Shown here piece after piece: positions 45,867-55,049 of a DNA stretch of 64,000 nt (within the stretch, counting starts at the first letter, position 1; each line of letters begins with the position of its first letter). The notes under the pieces are model-generated. The model was not told the DNA's origin and searched no databases. It saw only the letters and a program-made list of their open reading frames with translations. The position numbers and the translations under genes were made by a program. The DNA is taken from positions 91,048-155,047 of the forward strand of contig NZ_MKJU01000031.1 of assembly GCF_001854605.1 (NCBI RefSeq), in the 5' to 3' direction. The stretch is from Pseudoalteromonas amylolytica (GTDB lineage Bacteria; Pseudomonadota; Gammaproteobacteria; Enterobacterales; Alteromonadaceae).

Positions 45867-46636
45867 TGTTCCAGCTCCTTTTTAAACTGCGCAATATGTG
45901 CTTTATGGGCGTTACGCATGATGCTTCTATCATCGCCTAGGACAAAATTGGTCACGCCACTTTGCTGCCATTGCGCCACAGCCTCAGTGGTGCGTGGAAT
46001 TGCCATAAAACGGCTTTGTGCGTGCTCACATGCTTGAGCAATTTGTGTTACCGCAGCGCGTACACTTGGGTGCTGCGTTTGCCATGCAACGCCCAGAGAT
46101 TGCGATAAGTCAGCGGCACCTTCAAGTACAGCGTCAACACCCAGTGTTGATGCTATCTGCAGTGCATTTTCAACCCCTAGTTGGGTCTCTATCATGGCGA
46201 CCACCACGGTTTGTTTGTTCGCCTCAATCATGCTTTTGGCGAGATCTTTTGTTGCGTAGCTATTGAGCCGCGTGGAGTTTAATCCACGCATACCTAACGG
46301 CGCGTAGTAACAACGCTCCACCAGCAGCTGCGCCTGCTCTGGTGTTTCCACCATAGCGCAAACAATACCACTAGCGCCTGCATCCAAAAGCGGTGCGATT
46401 AGGTCATAGCGTCCTTGTGGGATCCGTACCAATACGTCCAACTCAGCGGCTCTTGCTGCCAACAAAGCGATTTCCACATCTTTTAAGCTATGCAAGGTGT
46501 GTTCTAAATCAAATATGATGAAGTCATAGCCCGCCAACGCTAGCTGCTCGATAGCCACTGCATCGGAAATAGAGCTAAACACCCCAAAGCATTGGTTTGA
46601 CTGAGATAGCCGCTGCTTTAATCTAGGCTGACTCAT
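45863..46636 (-). CDS. sbnG: SbnG-type citrate synthase (HpcH/HpaI aldolase fold)
   Basis: A 257-residue metal-dependent aldolase-like protein, similar in length to S. aureus SbnG, which makes citrate from oxaloacetate and acetyl-CoA for the siderophore independently of the TCA cycle. Visible: FSSISDAVAIEQLALAGYDF, FDLEHTLHS, VRIPQGRYDLIAPLLDAG, YYAPLGMRGL, VAMIETQLGV and LEGAADLSQSLG. It overlaps the fusion synthetase gene by 4 bp (ATGA) and sbnH by 4 bp. Giving the pathway its own citrate synthase separates siderophore supply from iron-dependent aconitase control. Confidence 0.92.
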   Translation of the reverse strand: MSQPRLKQRLSQSNQCFGVFSSISDAVAIEQLALAGYDFIIFDLEHTLHSLKDVEIALLAARAAELDVLVRIPQGRYDLIAPLLDAGASGIVCAMVETPEQAQLLVERCYYAPLGMRGLNSTRLNSYATKDLAKSMIEANKQTVVVAMIETQLGVENALQIASTLGVDAVLEGAADLSQSLGVAWQTQHPSVRAAVTQIAQACEHAQSRFMAIPRTTEAVAQWQQSGVTNFVLGDDRSIMRNAHKAHIAQFKKELEQ

Positions 46637-49600
46637 TTTTTAACTCCAGAGTTTGCCTCAGCCAACGGGTTGCTCACTGACATGACGCGCAAACGCTGCT
46701 CTGGCATAAAGCGACGACAAGCCAATTGCTCTACGTCGATGTTCGGCGCAAAAAAGTCAAACATTTCGAAGCGCTCGTTAAGGTGAGAATGAGCACTTTG
46801 ATAGCGTTCAATACGGCTGCGAACTAAATCCCAGAACGCCTCGCCATCCAATGCAAAGTGCTGCTCTATAAACCAACCCAGCTCAGCCAAATTCACAAAA
46901 CACAATGCATCTTGAGTAAAGTCGCGCAGTTCATCTTTACAATCAGTCTGCAAGAATGAATTTGGGTTAACACGGGCATGCTCTGCTGGCGACTCAATAA
47001 GACTTGGCAACAGCTCTGGTTTATCAAGCAAAGCCACGCTAAATCTCACACCGTCATGAAAATCTTTCAATGCAGCCTGAACAGGTAAGCCTTGCCTGTG
47101 TACCAACAGCATGTTTTGTGCGTGAGACTCCATAGCCACACCATGCTGCCAAAGCATATGCATAACAGGTATATAAACATGGTCAACCAACGCACTTAGC
47201 CATGTTGTTAAACCATACTGTTCTACCCAAGGTGCAATCAATGGCTGGTCATCGATATCTAGCTGCATCAGTGCCGTCACTGGTACCACTGACTCTGGCG
47301 ATTGTACATGCTGATAAACACTTTCACGCCAGATACAACCCAATGCACCATACTGCGCGCTAAGCATAGGTTGTGACAATACGCTAACCCCCGCCACCTC
47401 CTTGAGAATGATAGGTCGCGTGACCTGTTGCCAAGCATCATTGTCTTGCAGCAAGCTGCACAACCAATCGCTTATCATCCCCGCATTGGCAATGGTGTGT
47501 GGAGCCAACACTCTAGATGTTGAGGTATTGGTAATACTCAGCGCCAATTTAACAGACAACGCCGTTACATCACTGTAATCACTGAGCGTACGAATTGATT
47601 GCTGCGGCAAGTAACGATGGCCATCTATCTCAATTGGGTAAAGTCCTTGGCGCGACGCAAAGTAAATCTCGCCAATATGCTCCCACTGCCAAGGGTGCAC
47701 AGGTAACAACATGACTTGATTTAGCGTTGTACCATAAGCCTTGAGTTGAGTTTCAATTTGCAACAACTGGCCATCATTAAAGTGATTCCGGGCTAGGCTC
47801 TGAGTGCTATAACCGCTTGCAAAATTGGCGCTCACCTGCTGTAGGTCAACAGCTAGCCAGCGCAAATGCATTGGCTTGGCAAGCTCAGGGCCGTAGTTGG
47901 CGTTATCCTTTAATGTAAAGCCTAATCGCGATTTAAAACTGGGGTGATAAAGATGACCATTACTTATTTTCGCTTCACACTGTGCATAATCCATATCTCT
48001 AATTGGTGTCTGTGGCTTTGCGGCCAAAACCTGACTATGCTTTTGCGTGGTATGATGTAACTCATCATAGAACCTAGACCATACGTCGGTTGGAGCGAGC
48101 TCTAACTTTGCTAAATCTACCATGACCTGCGCCAATGATAACCCACTAGTACGGCCACCCTGGTGACGCACTAACGTTGCATAATCAATGCGAATTCGCT
48201 CAAAATGAGCAGTTGTTCGCGCTATCACTTCATAGTGTGTTTGCTCATCCAAAGGCAACACTAGTTTATTGTTTTGCCAATGGTATGGGAGTACTTTTTC
48301 ATACAGTAAAGCTTCAATTAGCTGGGTGACAACCCTTTGCTCTGCGCTCTTTTGATTCGACACGTGTGAGTCACTTTGATAACGCAATGGATTATCTATA
48401 TTTACCCAAACAGGCGATTCGCCACAGCCATGTAGCGTACTGAGTAAGTTACCTTTTGCTGGTAATGTAGCGCTATCTAATAACGCCACGGCTTGGGGCT
48501 TTGCGATGTCATCGCTTGCTACATTCGCTAAAAACTCACGGGTGACAGACCAAAGCGTGTTTTCAGAAATGCCGTGGTTACGCGCTACAGCTGATAGTAC
48601 ATGTGCAATGTGATTAACCACCACGTAGTATTGGTAACGGAACCATGCTTCGTCTTCACTGTAACTGGCTGAGCTATTTGGATCTAAACTTGGCTGCCTG
48701 TGTGCTGAAACACTGCACCCTTCCATATCTCTGACCACCAGCATGCTTGGCCATCCATTCTCAAAGTACATCAACGCATTTTGTAGATGGGCCTCTAGAC
48801 TCACGCCTGAGCTTGCGAACAATCTAAGCGTTGGTAATAGCGCAGCATCTAAGTACCCGTGCCACCACTGGCTTAGAAATGCCTCATTAACCGTGGTGTT
48901 ATGTGCTTGCGCTGCACTACAAATAAAACCACTTAACGGCATTGTGCCTGTAATTGGCGACTCCTCTACTAACGCCGCTAGAATGCGCGTTTGCGCTTGC
49001 ATGGATTCACTCAACCCTTGACGATATAGAACGGCAAATGACGCTGCCAACGCCTCATTGTTGATTGTTTGATAAGCAAGTTCTGGCAATAGCCTTAAAC
49101 GTGCGATACCTTTTTCCAGTTGATTTTCAACGATAACTTCACTGGCATCGAGCGCGCGTTCCAAATGGCTTGGGGGATTATTACGTATAAAGTTAGTGAT
49201 ACGTACATCCAGTGCTAACTTCACGAATAAGCCTTGTTTTGGCGCAAACACCGTACGTACAGATGAAGTTGGCCACACCGTTTCCCCCATCGGCCCTAAA
49301 GAGATAATTTCATCTTCCTCTAGGTACGCTTTCACTGTTTCATCTTCTAGTAAGTGATTTGCTTGCCATGGATGACAAGGTAGCAGTTGGTAATCATCAA
49401 AACGCTCACCTAGCAAAGACTTTGCTTCCTCAAGCATAATCGGGTCTTGCGGTATCTGATAATCGCTGATCACACGCTGTTTATACAGTGCGGGAGATAA
49501 TGCAAAATAATGTAGCTTAAATGCAGCGCCTAACTCTGGGCTATAGCGTGCTAAGTCTTCATCACTAAAACCTTGGCAGGCTTTTGAAGTGACATGAAAT

Positions 49601-50046
49601 GGGTGACCAAGCAATAACCCCTGCTCCGCTGATACGAACTCATCACGCTGTGATGACTTGTTAGGTTGCTTTATCACTTCGTTAACATAGTGACGGCAGT
49701 AACGTACGCTGTTTGTCACTTTGTTGTAGAACTCATCCGCAGCCTCTTTAGTGCTCACTTGCGCCAATGCATTACACAAATGAACAAGCAAGACATTGAT
49801 ATCTTTAAGCTCTTTCGTTATACCCGATTCACAAATTGCCACCGGCATGTCATAGCTGTGATAACCGGTCATAGAATAGTGCTGTATATCAAACAACACC
49901 TGTAGGTCCTCTGACAAAGGTAATGCATATTGATAGCTGCCAGAATAACGACACTGCTCTAGGTCGATTTCTCGTTCGCGAATATATGTGTTGAGGTACT
50001 GTTCAACTAGCTTTGTGTCTAACAAAGCCCATTCCATCGTGTTCAT
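46633..50046 (-). CDS. sbnEF: Fused double NIS synthetase (SbnE-like + SbnF-like)
   Basis: A single 1137-residue protein with two complete IucA/IucC modules. Module 1 (about 1-560) has LLLGHPFHVTSKACQGF (147-), LLPCHPWQ (221-228), PTSSVRTVFAP, VRITNFIRNN, and LEAHLQNALMYFENGWP with VVRDMEG; it resembles S. aureus SbnE. Module 2 (about 565-1137) repeats the set: SNGHLYHPSFKSRLGF (695-), LLPVHPWQWEH, QSIRTLSDYS, KLALSITNTSTSR, and ESHAQNMLLV with LKDFHDG. Both are ATP-dependent ligases making amides between citrate carboxylates and amines. In S. aureus SbnE joins citrate to Dap, and SbnF adds the second Dap after SbnH acts. ATGA overlaps both neighbours. The frame is open through the junction near 48366. 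Confidence 0.93.
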   Translation of the reverse strand: MNTMEWALLDTKLVEQYLNTYIREREIDLEQCRYSGSYQYALPLSEDLQVLFDIQHYSMTGYHSYDMPVAICESGITKELKDINVLLVHLCNALAQVSTKEAADEFYNKVTNSVRYCRHYVNEVIKQPNKSSQRDEFVSAEQGLLLGHPFHVTSKACQGFSDEDLARYSPELGAAFKLHYFALSPALYKQRVISDYQIPQDPIMLEEAKSLLGERFDDYQLLPCHPWQANHLLEDETVKAYLEEDEIISLGPMGETVWPTSSVRTVFAPKQGLFVKLALDVRITNFIRNNPPSHLERALDASEVIVENQLEKGIARLRLLPELAYQTINNEALAASFAVLYRQGLSESMQAQTRILAALVEESPITGTMPLSGFICSAAQAHNTTVNEAFLSQWWHGYLDAALLPTLRLFASSGVSLEAHLQNALMYFENGWPSMLVVRDMEGCSVSAHRQPSLDPNSSASYSEDEAWFRYQYYVVVNHIAHVLSAVARNHGISENTLWSVTREFLANVASDDIAKPQAVALLDSATLPAKGNLLSTLHGCGESPVWVNIDNPLRYQSDSHVSNQKSAEQRVVTQLIEALLYEKVLPYHWQNNKLVLPLDEQTHYEVIARTTAHFERIRIDYATLVRHQGGRTSGLSLAQVMVDLAKLELAPTDVWSRFYDELHHTTQKHSQVLAAKPQTPIRDMDYAQCEAKISNGHLYHPSFKSRLGFTLKDNANYGPELAKPMHLRWLAVDLQQVSANFASGYSTQSLARNHFNDGQLLQIETQLKAYGTTLNQVMLLPVHPWQWEHIGEIYFASRQGLYPIEIDGHRYLPQQSIRTLSDYSDVTALSVKLALSITNTSTSRVLAPHTIANAGMISDWLCSLLQDNDAWQQVTRPIILKEVAGVSVLSQPMLSAQYGALGCIWRESVYQHVQSPESVVPVTALMQLDIDDQPLIAPWVEQYGLTTWLSALVDHVYIPVMHMLWQHGVAMESHAQNMLLVHRQGLPVQAALKDFHDGVRFSVALLDKPELLPSLIESPAEHARVNPNSFLQTDCKDELRDFTQDALCFVNLAELGWFIEQHFALDGEAFWDLVRSRIERYQSAHSHLNERFEMFDFFAPNIDVEQLACRRFMPEQRLRVMSVSNPLAEANSGVKK

Positions 50047-51233
50047 TGTGTTTTTACCTTAAAATTAACTTGTTGTACTGATAGTAAAAAACTCACCAAA
50101 ATTGCGGCGGCGATAAATAGTCCGGCGGTCAGCCAAAGCACACTGCTGGCGCCAAAATGAGCAAAGCAAAACGCAGCAGCAAAGGGGCCAACCAATTGCC
50201 CCACAACTTGGGCGCTTTTTGCACACCCTAATGCCTGACCTTGCTGCTCAGCAGGACTCAAGGTGCTAACTTGTAAAAATAAGCTTTGTGATTGGGTCGC
50301 GAAAAAGCCACCCTGTATGATGCGCAGTATGGCGATAAGCCAAAGCGACGATACAAAATCGATTAGCATGACTGAAAGTCCACAACCCAATGCGCCAAGG
50401 GCAAATGATTGTGCGCCAAACCCACCAGCATTGCGTCGTCCCCAAAAGCCTGCTAAGGCAAAGGTGCCACACCATGCCAGAGCGTGGATCACACCGATTT
50501 GGCTTGCGACATTTGAGCTTGGCCACTGTTGTGTCATGTACAGAGCAAAACCTACCACTAACGCAAAAGCGCCAGCCTGCGACAAAGCGCCAGCTATCAG
50601 CCAGCTCCATATCTGCGTTGAAAAACGACATTTATTGACTGGGCGTTGACGAGACTCAGAGATTTGAGGTTGTAGTACATCTTTATCAAGCAACCACATC
50701 AGCGCCAATAAACAGCTGACGGTCACACCAGCGGTAACGGCCAAAACGGTGTCCATACCTATCGTCTGTAGGCTATAGCCACCTACCAATGGGCCCAGCA
50801 AACACGCCAGTGAAATAGCTTGCTGCTGCATTCCCAGTTGATGGCCTTGTGGGGCAATCGTGGCGCGGCTAAAAAACAGTGTCAGCACTACGCCAATGCC
50901 CGAAAGTCCCAATAAAAATCGAGCCCCGATAAATAGCGTGATTGACTCAAACCACGCCATACCCAGCAAAGACAACACAAACAACACAAGCGCTACAACA
51001 AAGATATTCTTGTAGCGATAGCGGTCACCCAGCATACCGACCAAAGGCGCACTGAACAAAGCGCCAACAGCAGGAGCGGATAACGCTAACGCTGAATAAA
51101 AGCCTGAAACCGCCTGCTGATCACCTAATTGCTCTAAGTAAAGAGGTAATACAGGTATCAGCACCATTAATGAGAAAGTGACTAAAAATTGCGTGGCGAG
51201 TAGCAAATAAAGCGGCTTAGTTGGCGACGTCAC
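50043..51233 (-). CDS. sbnD: SbnD-type MFS siderophore exporter
   Basis: A 396-residue major-facilitator protein with twelve membrane segments; LVTFSLMVLIPVLPLYLEQLG, GMLGDRYRYKNIFV (loop 2-3 motif) and GARFLLGLSGIGVV are typical of the drug-exporter branch. In S. aureus SbnD exports staphyloferrin B. It starts with GTG, overlapping the sbnC end by 17 bp, with AGGAGAGGG upstream; its stop overlaps the fusion gene by ATGA. Export to the periplasm is expected; passage across the outer membrane must use another channel. Confidence 0.9.
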   Translation of the reverse strand: MTSPTKPLYLLLATQFLVTFSLMVLIPVLPLYLEQLGDQQAVSGFYSALALSAPAVGALFSAPLVGMLGDRYRYKNIFVVALVLFVLSLLGMAWFESITLFIGARFLLGLSGIGVVLTLFFSRATIAPQGHQLGMQQQAISLACLLGPLVGGYSLQTIGMDTVLAVTAGVTVSCLLALMWLLDKDVLQPQISESRQRPVNKCRFSTQIWSWLIAGALSQAGAFALVVGFALYMTQQWPSSNVASQIGVIHALAWCGTFALAGFWGRRNAGGFGAQSFALGALGCGLSVMLIDFVSSLWLIAILRIIQGGFFATQSQSLFLQVSTLSPAEQQGQALGCAKSAQVVGQLVGPFAAAFCFAHFGASSVLWLTAGLFIAAAILVSFLLSVQQVNFKVKTQ

Positions 51234-52893
51234 TTGCCCTCTCCTGTCGATGCTGCCTAACCGATGACAGTGGGTTCTCGATAGTCGACATGGCGCTTGG
51301 CATGCCTGTCACGTCATCATCGGCGGCAAACAATGGTGCTAATACTGCTTTAAATGGCCAATATTTCGCATTCAATAAGCATTGCTCTGCCCACTTGGTA
51401 AATGTGTCGTCGTTGATTTGTGCAAGGCAAGTCTCTATATCTCTATACACAGTGCGCCAAAACACCTGCTCGTCTACTCCTTGCCCCACTGCTTTAGCAA
51501 TAGGGTACAAGTTCACCTGCAGCCCCAACGTAATAAAGTATTTAGCCAACTCAGTAAGGTCCGGCAACACTAAAGTGTTAGGCGTATGCCAGTTGATTTG
51601 ATAATCAGGTAAAGCTAATTGATTGGCGGTCAATTGCTTAGGGCAAATTCTAAGTGAGTCATGGTCACGCAGTACAAAGGTAAAGTCGTCGTGACTATTG
51701 ATATAAAGAATAATATTTTGTCCATGACATTCTGGTGCCACACCATAGAACAAAAAGTTCAGCCCCATTTGTACAAAGCGCTGAGTTAAATTAGTAAAAA
51801 GCTGTTGGGTGTCCACACCCGCTTGAGCAAGCATCTGCCACGCTTGAGGGTGATTTAGCGCTGCCATAGAGAGTACAAACTGTTTGTTATGCGTCGGAAG
51901 GCAACGAAGTTGTACGCCTATCTCGCCTTTGCACTGCAACATATCTCGATGTGTACTTAGGCTCCACCACTGGCGTTCATCACACAATTGTACATTTTGT
52001 GCGAGTGTTTTTGAGCGCGATAGAATGTCCTGCAATAACGCATACGCGCAGTCACCATTATACAAATATCGAGGAGGCATGGTACGCATCGCCCCTAATG
52101 GCGTAGCACTGCTGGCCATTTTTATATGCTTTAGCGCGTCAGTTGGGTGACAAAAGGTACGTAGTGAACTGGTGGCAAGTCCAAGTTCAGACGTAAATTC
52201 TAAATCTCTGCTTGCTGGAATTTCACGTGCTACAGCCACCTGACTTAAAAGCATAGGTAATGCAATATAATCGTCGCTTAAATCAGCCAATTTGGCGTCT
52301 AAACGCAGCTGCTGAGTGTCGTCCAGTAGCAAGCGATATGCAGTATGTGATTGACGAGTAAATACCTGCTCTTTAGGGAAAGCCCACCATTGCACTTGCT
52401 GCTGGGTCCAATTTTCAAGCACAGTTTGCAAACTCGCTTTGGCATGGGCAAATGGGTGGTTAGGTCTGTCTATCACCAATGCTAGCCATTCAAATAAATC
52501 AGACGTTTGTGTAACAGGCGCTGACTGAGCTAATACGTTCACCGTCTGTACGACTTCATGCCACTTCGATAGGGTTCTTTGATTGTCACCCTCAGGCCAC
52601 CAGTCTGATTCGATGAAATGGCTCATTAATGAAGTCAAAGACACCAATGTTGGCTGTAGATTCTGCTTTTGTATAGAAATGTCGGGGTCAGTTATAGCAT
52701 AAGGAACCATATCCATAGGACGAAATTGACAGGTAAAAACCAGCTGGCTTTGCGAATCAAGACGCACCAATAGCTGACCTTGTTGATAGACACAGTGGCT
52801 TTTAAAGTCACCATAGTTTTCAAGATAAAGTGCAGCGATGAGTTTTTGCACCAGTGCAAAGCGGGGGTTATAAAGGTTAACCGATAAAGTCAT
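51217..52893 (-). CDS. sbnC: SbnC-type NIS synthetase
   Basis: A 558-residue single-module IucA/IucC synthetase. Near the N terminus it is diverged; later ATSSLRTFCHPTDALKHIKMA, PPRYLYNGDCAYALL, YGVAPECHGQNIILY and FVLRDHDSLRICPKQL give the ATP-binding and C-terminal FhuF-like features. In S. aureus SbnC makes the last amide, joining alpha-ketoglutarate to the Dap-citryl-diaminoethane intermediate. AAGGAG 5 nt before the ATG at 52893 decides the start over 52914. It lies 106 nt after the sbnB stop, the largest gap inside the biosynthetic block. Confidence 0.9.
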   Translation of the reverse strand: MTLSVNLYNPRFALVQKLIAALYLENYGDFKSHCVYQQGQLLVRLDSQSQLVFTCQFRPMDMVPYAITDPDISIQKQNLQPTLVSLTSLMSHFIESDWWPEGDNQRTLSKWHEVVQTVNVLAQSAPVTQTSDLFEWLALVIDRPNHPFAHAKASLQTVLENWTQQQVQWWAFPKEQVFTRQSHTAYRLLLDDTQQLRLDAKLADLSDDYIALPMLLSQVAVAREIPASRDLEFTSELGLATSSLRTFCHPTDALKHIKMASSATPLGAMRTMPPRYLYNGDCAYALLQDILSRSKTLAQNVQLCDERQWWSLSTHRDMLQCKGEIGVQLRCLPTHNKQFVLSMAALNHPQAWQMLAQAGVDTQQLFTNLTQRFVQMGLNFLFYGVAPECHGQNIILYINSHDDFTFVLRDHDSLRICPKQLTANQLALPDYQINWHTPNTLVLPDLTELAKYFITLGLQVNLYPIAKAVGQGVDEQVFWRTVYRDIETCLAQINDDTFTKWAEQCLLNAKYWPFKAVLAPLFAADDDVTGMPSAMSTIENPLSSVRQHRQERASDVAN

Positions 52894-52960
52894 TTCAACT
52901 CCTTTAAATCGCAAAGCCTTATAAAACTTTGCTCACACTCGGCTTAATATTCAGAAAAGT

Positions 52961-52982
52961 GGACATGCTATTTAGCATGTCC
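52961..52982. repeat. Perfect 22-bp palindrome between sbnB and sbnC
   Basis: GGACATGCTA - TT - TAGCATGTCC, ten-base arms. On the minus strand a short CTTTTCTG follows, too weak for a clear terminator. It could be an attenuator, an mRNA processing site or a protein-binding site dividing the cluster into sbnAB and sbnC onward. Confidence 0.5.
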
Positions 52983-52999
52983 ATGCGCTTCTTTAGCGT

Positions 53000-54013
53000 T
53001 TAAAATAGTGGTAATTTTGTACCCGCGTCTTTTGCCAACGCAGCTTGATAAAACCAACGCGCACACACAATGTCATCGATTGCCATGCCCATTGGGTTGA
53101 GAAGAATAATTTCATCATCATTTTCACGGCCAACCACTTCGCCAAGTACGATTTCACCCAACTCTGCATGCAGTGCATCACGACTAAATTTTCCTTCTTC
53201 AACAAGCTGGTTGATAACCTTCTTCTCACGGTTTGACTGGTCCCAATCATCAACGATAACTTTGTCTGCTTTTACGAACACTTCTTTTTCGATGTCCATG
53301 ATCGAGATGTTCGAAACAAAACAGCCCTTCTTAAGCCATGCGTATGGAATATAAGGCGCATCTGAAACAGTACAAGTTACTAATACATCTGCTTGCTCAA
53401 CAGCCCCTTGCGCGCTTGGGTGAATAACAAACTCAACTGCTGGGTAGTCACCGGCAAATTGACTGATCAATCGATCCGCCGCTGTTGCTGATAAGTCATA
53501 TAAATGAATGGTTTTGATAGATTGATATTGCTCAAGCAATGTTTGCACCTGCATCTGCGCTATCGGACCACAACCAATGATAGAAACATCACTGAAGTCC
53601 TTTTTAGCCAGATACTTGGTCGCAACTCCTGTGATAGCTGCAGTGCGCATCGCGCTGATCAAGCTTGCTTCCATGATAGCCACAGGGTAGTTAGTTTGAG
53701 CATCATTTAGGATGATCACTGCACTGGCACGTGGCATATCAAATTTACTCGGATTGTGTTGGCGAGAGCCTATCCACTTAATACCAGCAATTGGGTTTTC
53801 ACCACCCAAATAACAAGGCATTGCAATGATACGGTCTGCGATGTGTGGCGCATCTGGCCATCTTAAATAAGGCTTAAGTGGCTGAACAAATTGTTGTTTT
53901 GCGTGTAAGCTAAGACCCTCTTCAATTGCTTGAATAAAGGCATCACTGTGATCTGCGCCCAACTTCTTAAGGTCGGTTTGACTTAAATAGCGTAGTTCAG
54001 TTTGTACTGTCAT
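53000..54013 (-). CDS. sbnB: SbnB-type N-(2-amino-2-carboxyethyl)-L-glutamate dehydrogenase
   Basis: A 337-residue member of the ornithine cyclodeaminase/mu-crystallin family: GIKWIGSRQHNPSKFDMPRAS, MEASLISAMRTAAITGVATKYL and the NAD-binding IIGCGPIAQMQ. In S. aureus SbnB oxidises N-(2-amino-2-carboxyethyl)-L-glutamate with NAD, releasing L-2,3-diaminopropionate and alpha-ketoglutarate, both of which are used in staphyloferrin B. AAGGAA precedes the ATG; it follows sbnA by 13 nt. Confidence 0.92.
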   Translation of the reverse strand: MTVQTELRYLSQTDLKKLGADHSDAFIQAIEEGLSLHAKQQFVQPLKPYLRWPDAPHIADRIIAMPCYLGGENPIAGIKWIGSRQHNPSKFDMPRASAVIILNDAQTNYPVAIMEASLISAMRTAAITGVATKYLAKKDFSDVSIIGCGPIAQMQVQTLLEQYQSIKTIHLYDLSATAADRLISQFAGDYPAVEFVIHPSAQGAVEQADVLVTCTVSDAPYIPYAWLKKGCFVSNISIMDIEKEVFVKADKVIVDDWDQSNREKKVINQLVEEGKFSRDALHAELGEIVLGEVVGRENDDEIILLNPMGMAIDDIVCARWFYQAALAKDAGTKLPLF

Positions 54014-54026
54014 TGATAATTCCTTA

Positions 54027-55016
54027 CTAGACGATTTGTTCTAATTGCGTAATTGAATTTGAAAGGTGGCGTTGCTTAACCATGTCGAACCAATCCTGGT
54101 CGTAAACTAAATCCAGATAACGGTCGCCACGATCAGCAAACAGGGTTAACACAACGCTGTGTTTAGGGATTGTAGGAAGCAGCTTTTTAATCGCTGCAAT
54201 TGCAGAGCCACTCGAGCCTCCAGCAAAAATGCTTTCTTTTTTAACAAGCTCTCGGCAGGCTGATGCGGACTCATAGTCGTCCACATAAATCACTTCATCA
54301 ACCTCTGTTGGGTCTAACAGCTCTGGTACTCTGCTTGCACCAATACCGGGTAATTCTCTTGGGCCAGAGGTTCCGCCAAATAGCACCGAGCCAGTAATGT
54401 CTACGGCGATAACTTTAAGGTTCTTATTTGCCTCTTTTAAGCGACGCGCTACCCCCATCAAAGTGCCAGAGGTACTCGCTCCGACGACCAAATAGTCGAC
54501 TTTTACTTCAAGGTCATTAAGAATTTCTTCAGCTTCCCCAAAATAATGGCTACGCCAGTTATCTGGATTCGCATATTGATTGATCCATACACTGTTGGGT
54601 GTTTGCGCAACTAAGCGTTGTACCGTGTCGATACGAGTTTGCAGATAACCATTGTTTTGGTCCTTTTCAGTAACCTGAACGATGTTTGCACCATATATCT
54701 CTAGTAGCTTCAAATTAGTTGGTGAGATTTTAGGATCAACGACCGCCGTAAAAGGAAGTGCATGTTGTTGACAAATCATCGCAAGCGCAATGGCCAAATT
54801 TCCCGATGAGCTTTCGATGATATGACTGTAAGGTGTGATGTCTCCTCGCTTAATCCCCTGCTCTACCATGAACTTAGCAGGGCGATCTTTAATACTACCT
54901 CCAGGGTTAAGCATTTCTAGCTTTGCTAAAACGGTATGCTCTTGATACGGAAACATTTTGTTTAAACGTACCGTTGGTGTATTGCCTACACAAGATAGGA
55001 TACTGTCGTAAATCAT
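54027..55016 (-). CDS. sbnA: SbnA-type PLP synthase (O-phosphoserine + glutamate)
   Basis: A 329-residue fold-type II PLP enzyme of the cysteine-synthase superfamily: SCVGNTPTVRLNKMFP, MLNPGGSIKDRPAKFMVEQG (Schiff-base Lys), IIESSSGNLAIALAM, VGASTSGTLMGVARRLKE and FAGGSSGSAIAAIKKL. S. aureus SbnA condenses O-phospho-L-serine with glutamate to N-(2-amino-2-carboxyethyl)-L-glutamate. The MIYDSILSCVG start at 55016 is chosen because GGAGG stands 10 nt upstream; a frame to 55034 adds residues from inside that site. Position beside sbnB separates it from ordinary CysK/CysM. Confidence 0.92.
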   Translation of the reverse strand: MIYDSILSCVGNTPTVRLNKMFPYQEHTVLAKLEMLNPGGSIKDRPAKFMVEQGIKRGDITPYSHIIESSSGNLAIALAMICQQHALPFTAVVDPKISPTNLKLLEIYGANIVQVTEKDQNNGYLQTRIDTVQRLVAQTPNSVWINQYANPDNWRSHYFGEAEEILNDLEVKVDYLVVGASTSGTLMGVARRLKEANKNLKVIAVDITGSVLFGGTSGPRELPGIGASRVPELLDPTEVDEVIYVDDYESASACRELVKKESIFAGGSSGSAIAAIKKLLPTIPKHSVVLTLFADRGDRYLDLVYDQDWFDMVKQRHLSNSITQLEQIV

Positions 55017-55049
55017 TGTCCTTTGCCTCCACATTCGTTATGGAGCGCT

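Noticed and set aside
54027..55016. Ordinary cysteine synthase
   Set aside because: Adjacent SbnB-type dehydrogenase and the siderophore context point to the SbnA branch.
42032..55016. Vibrioferrin, achromobactin or aerobactin cluster
   Set aside because: The sbnA/sbnB pair that makes diaminopropionate, the SbnG citrate synthase and the gene order fit staphyloferrin B; no lysine N-hydroxylase is present.
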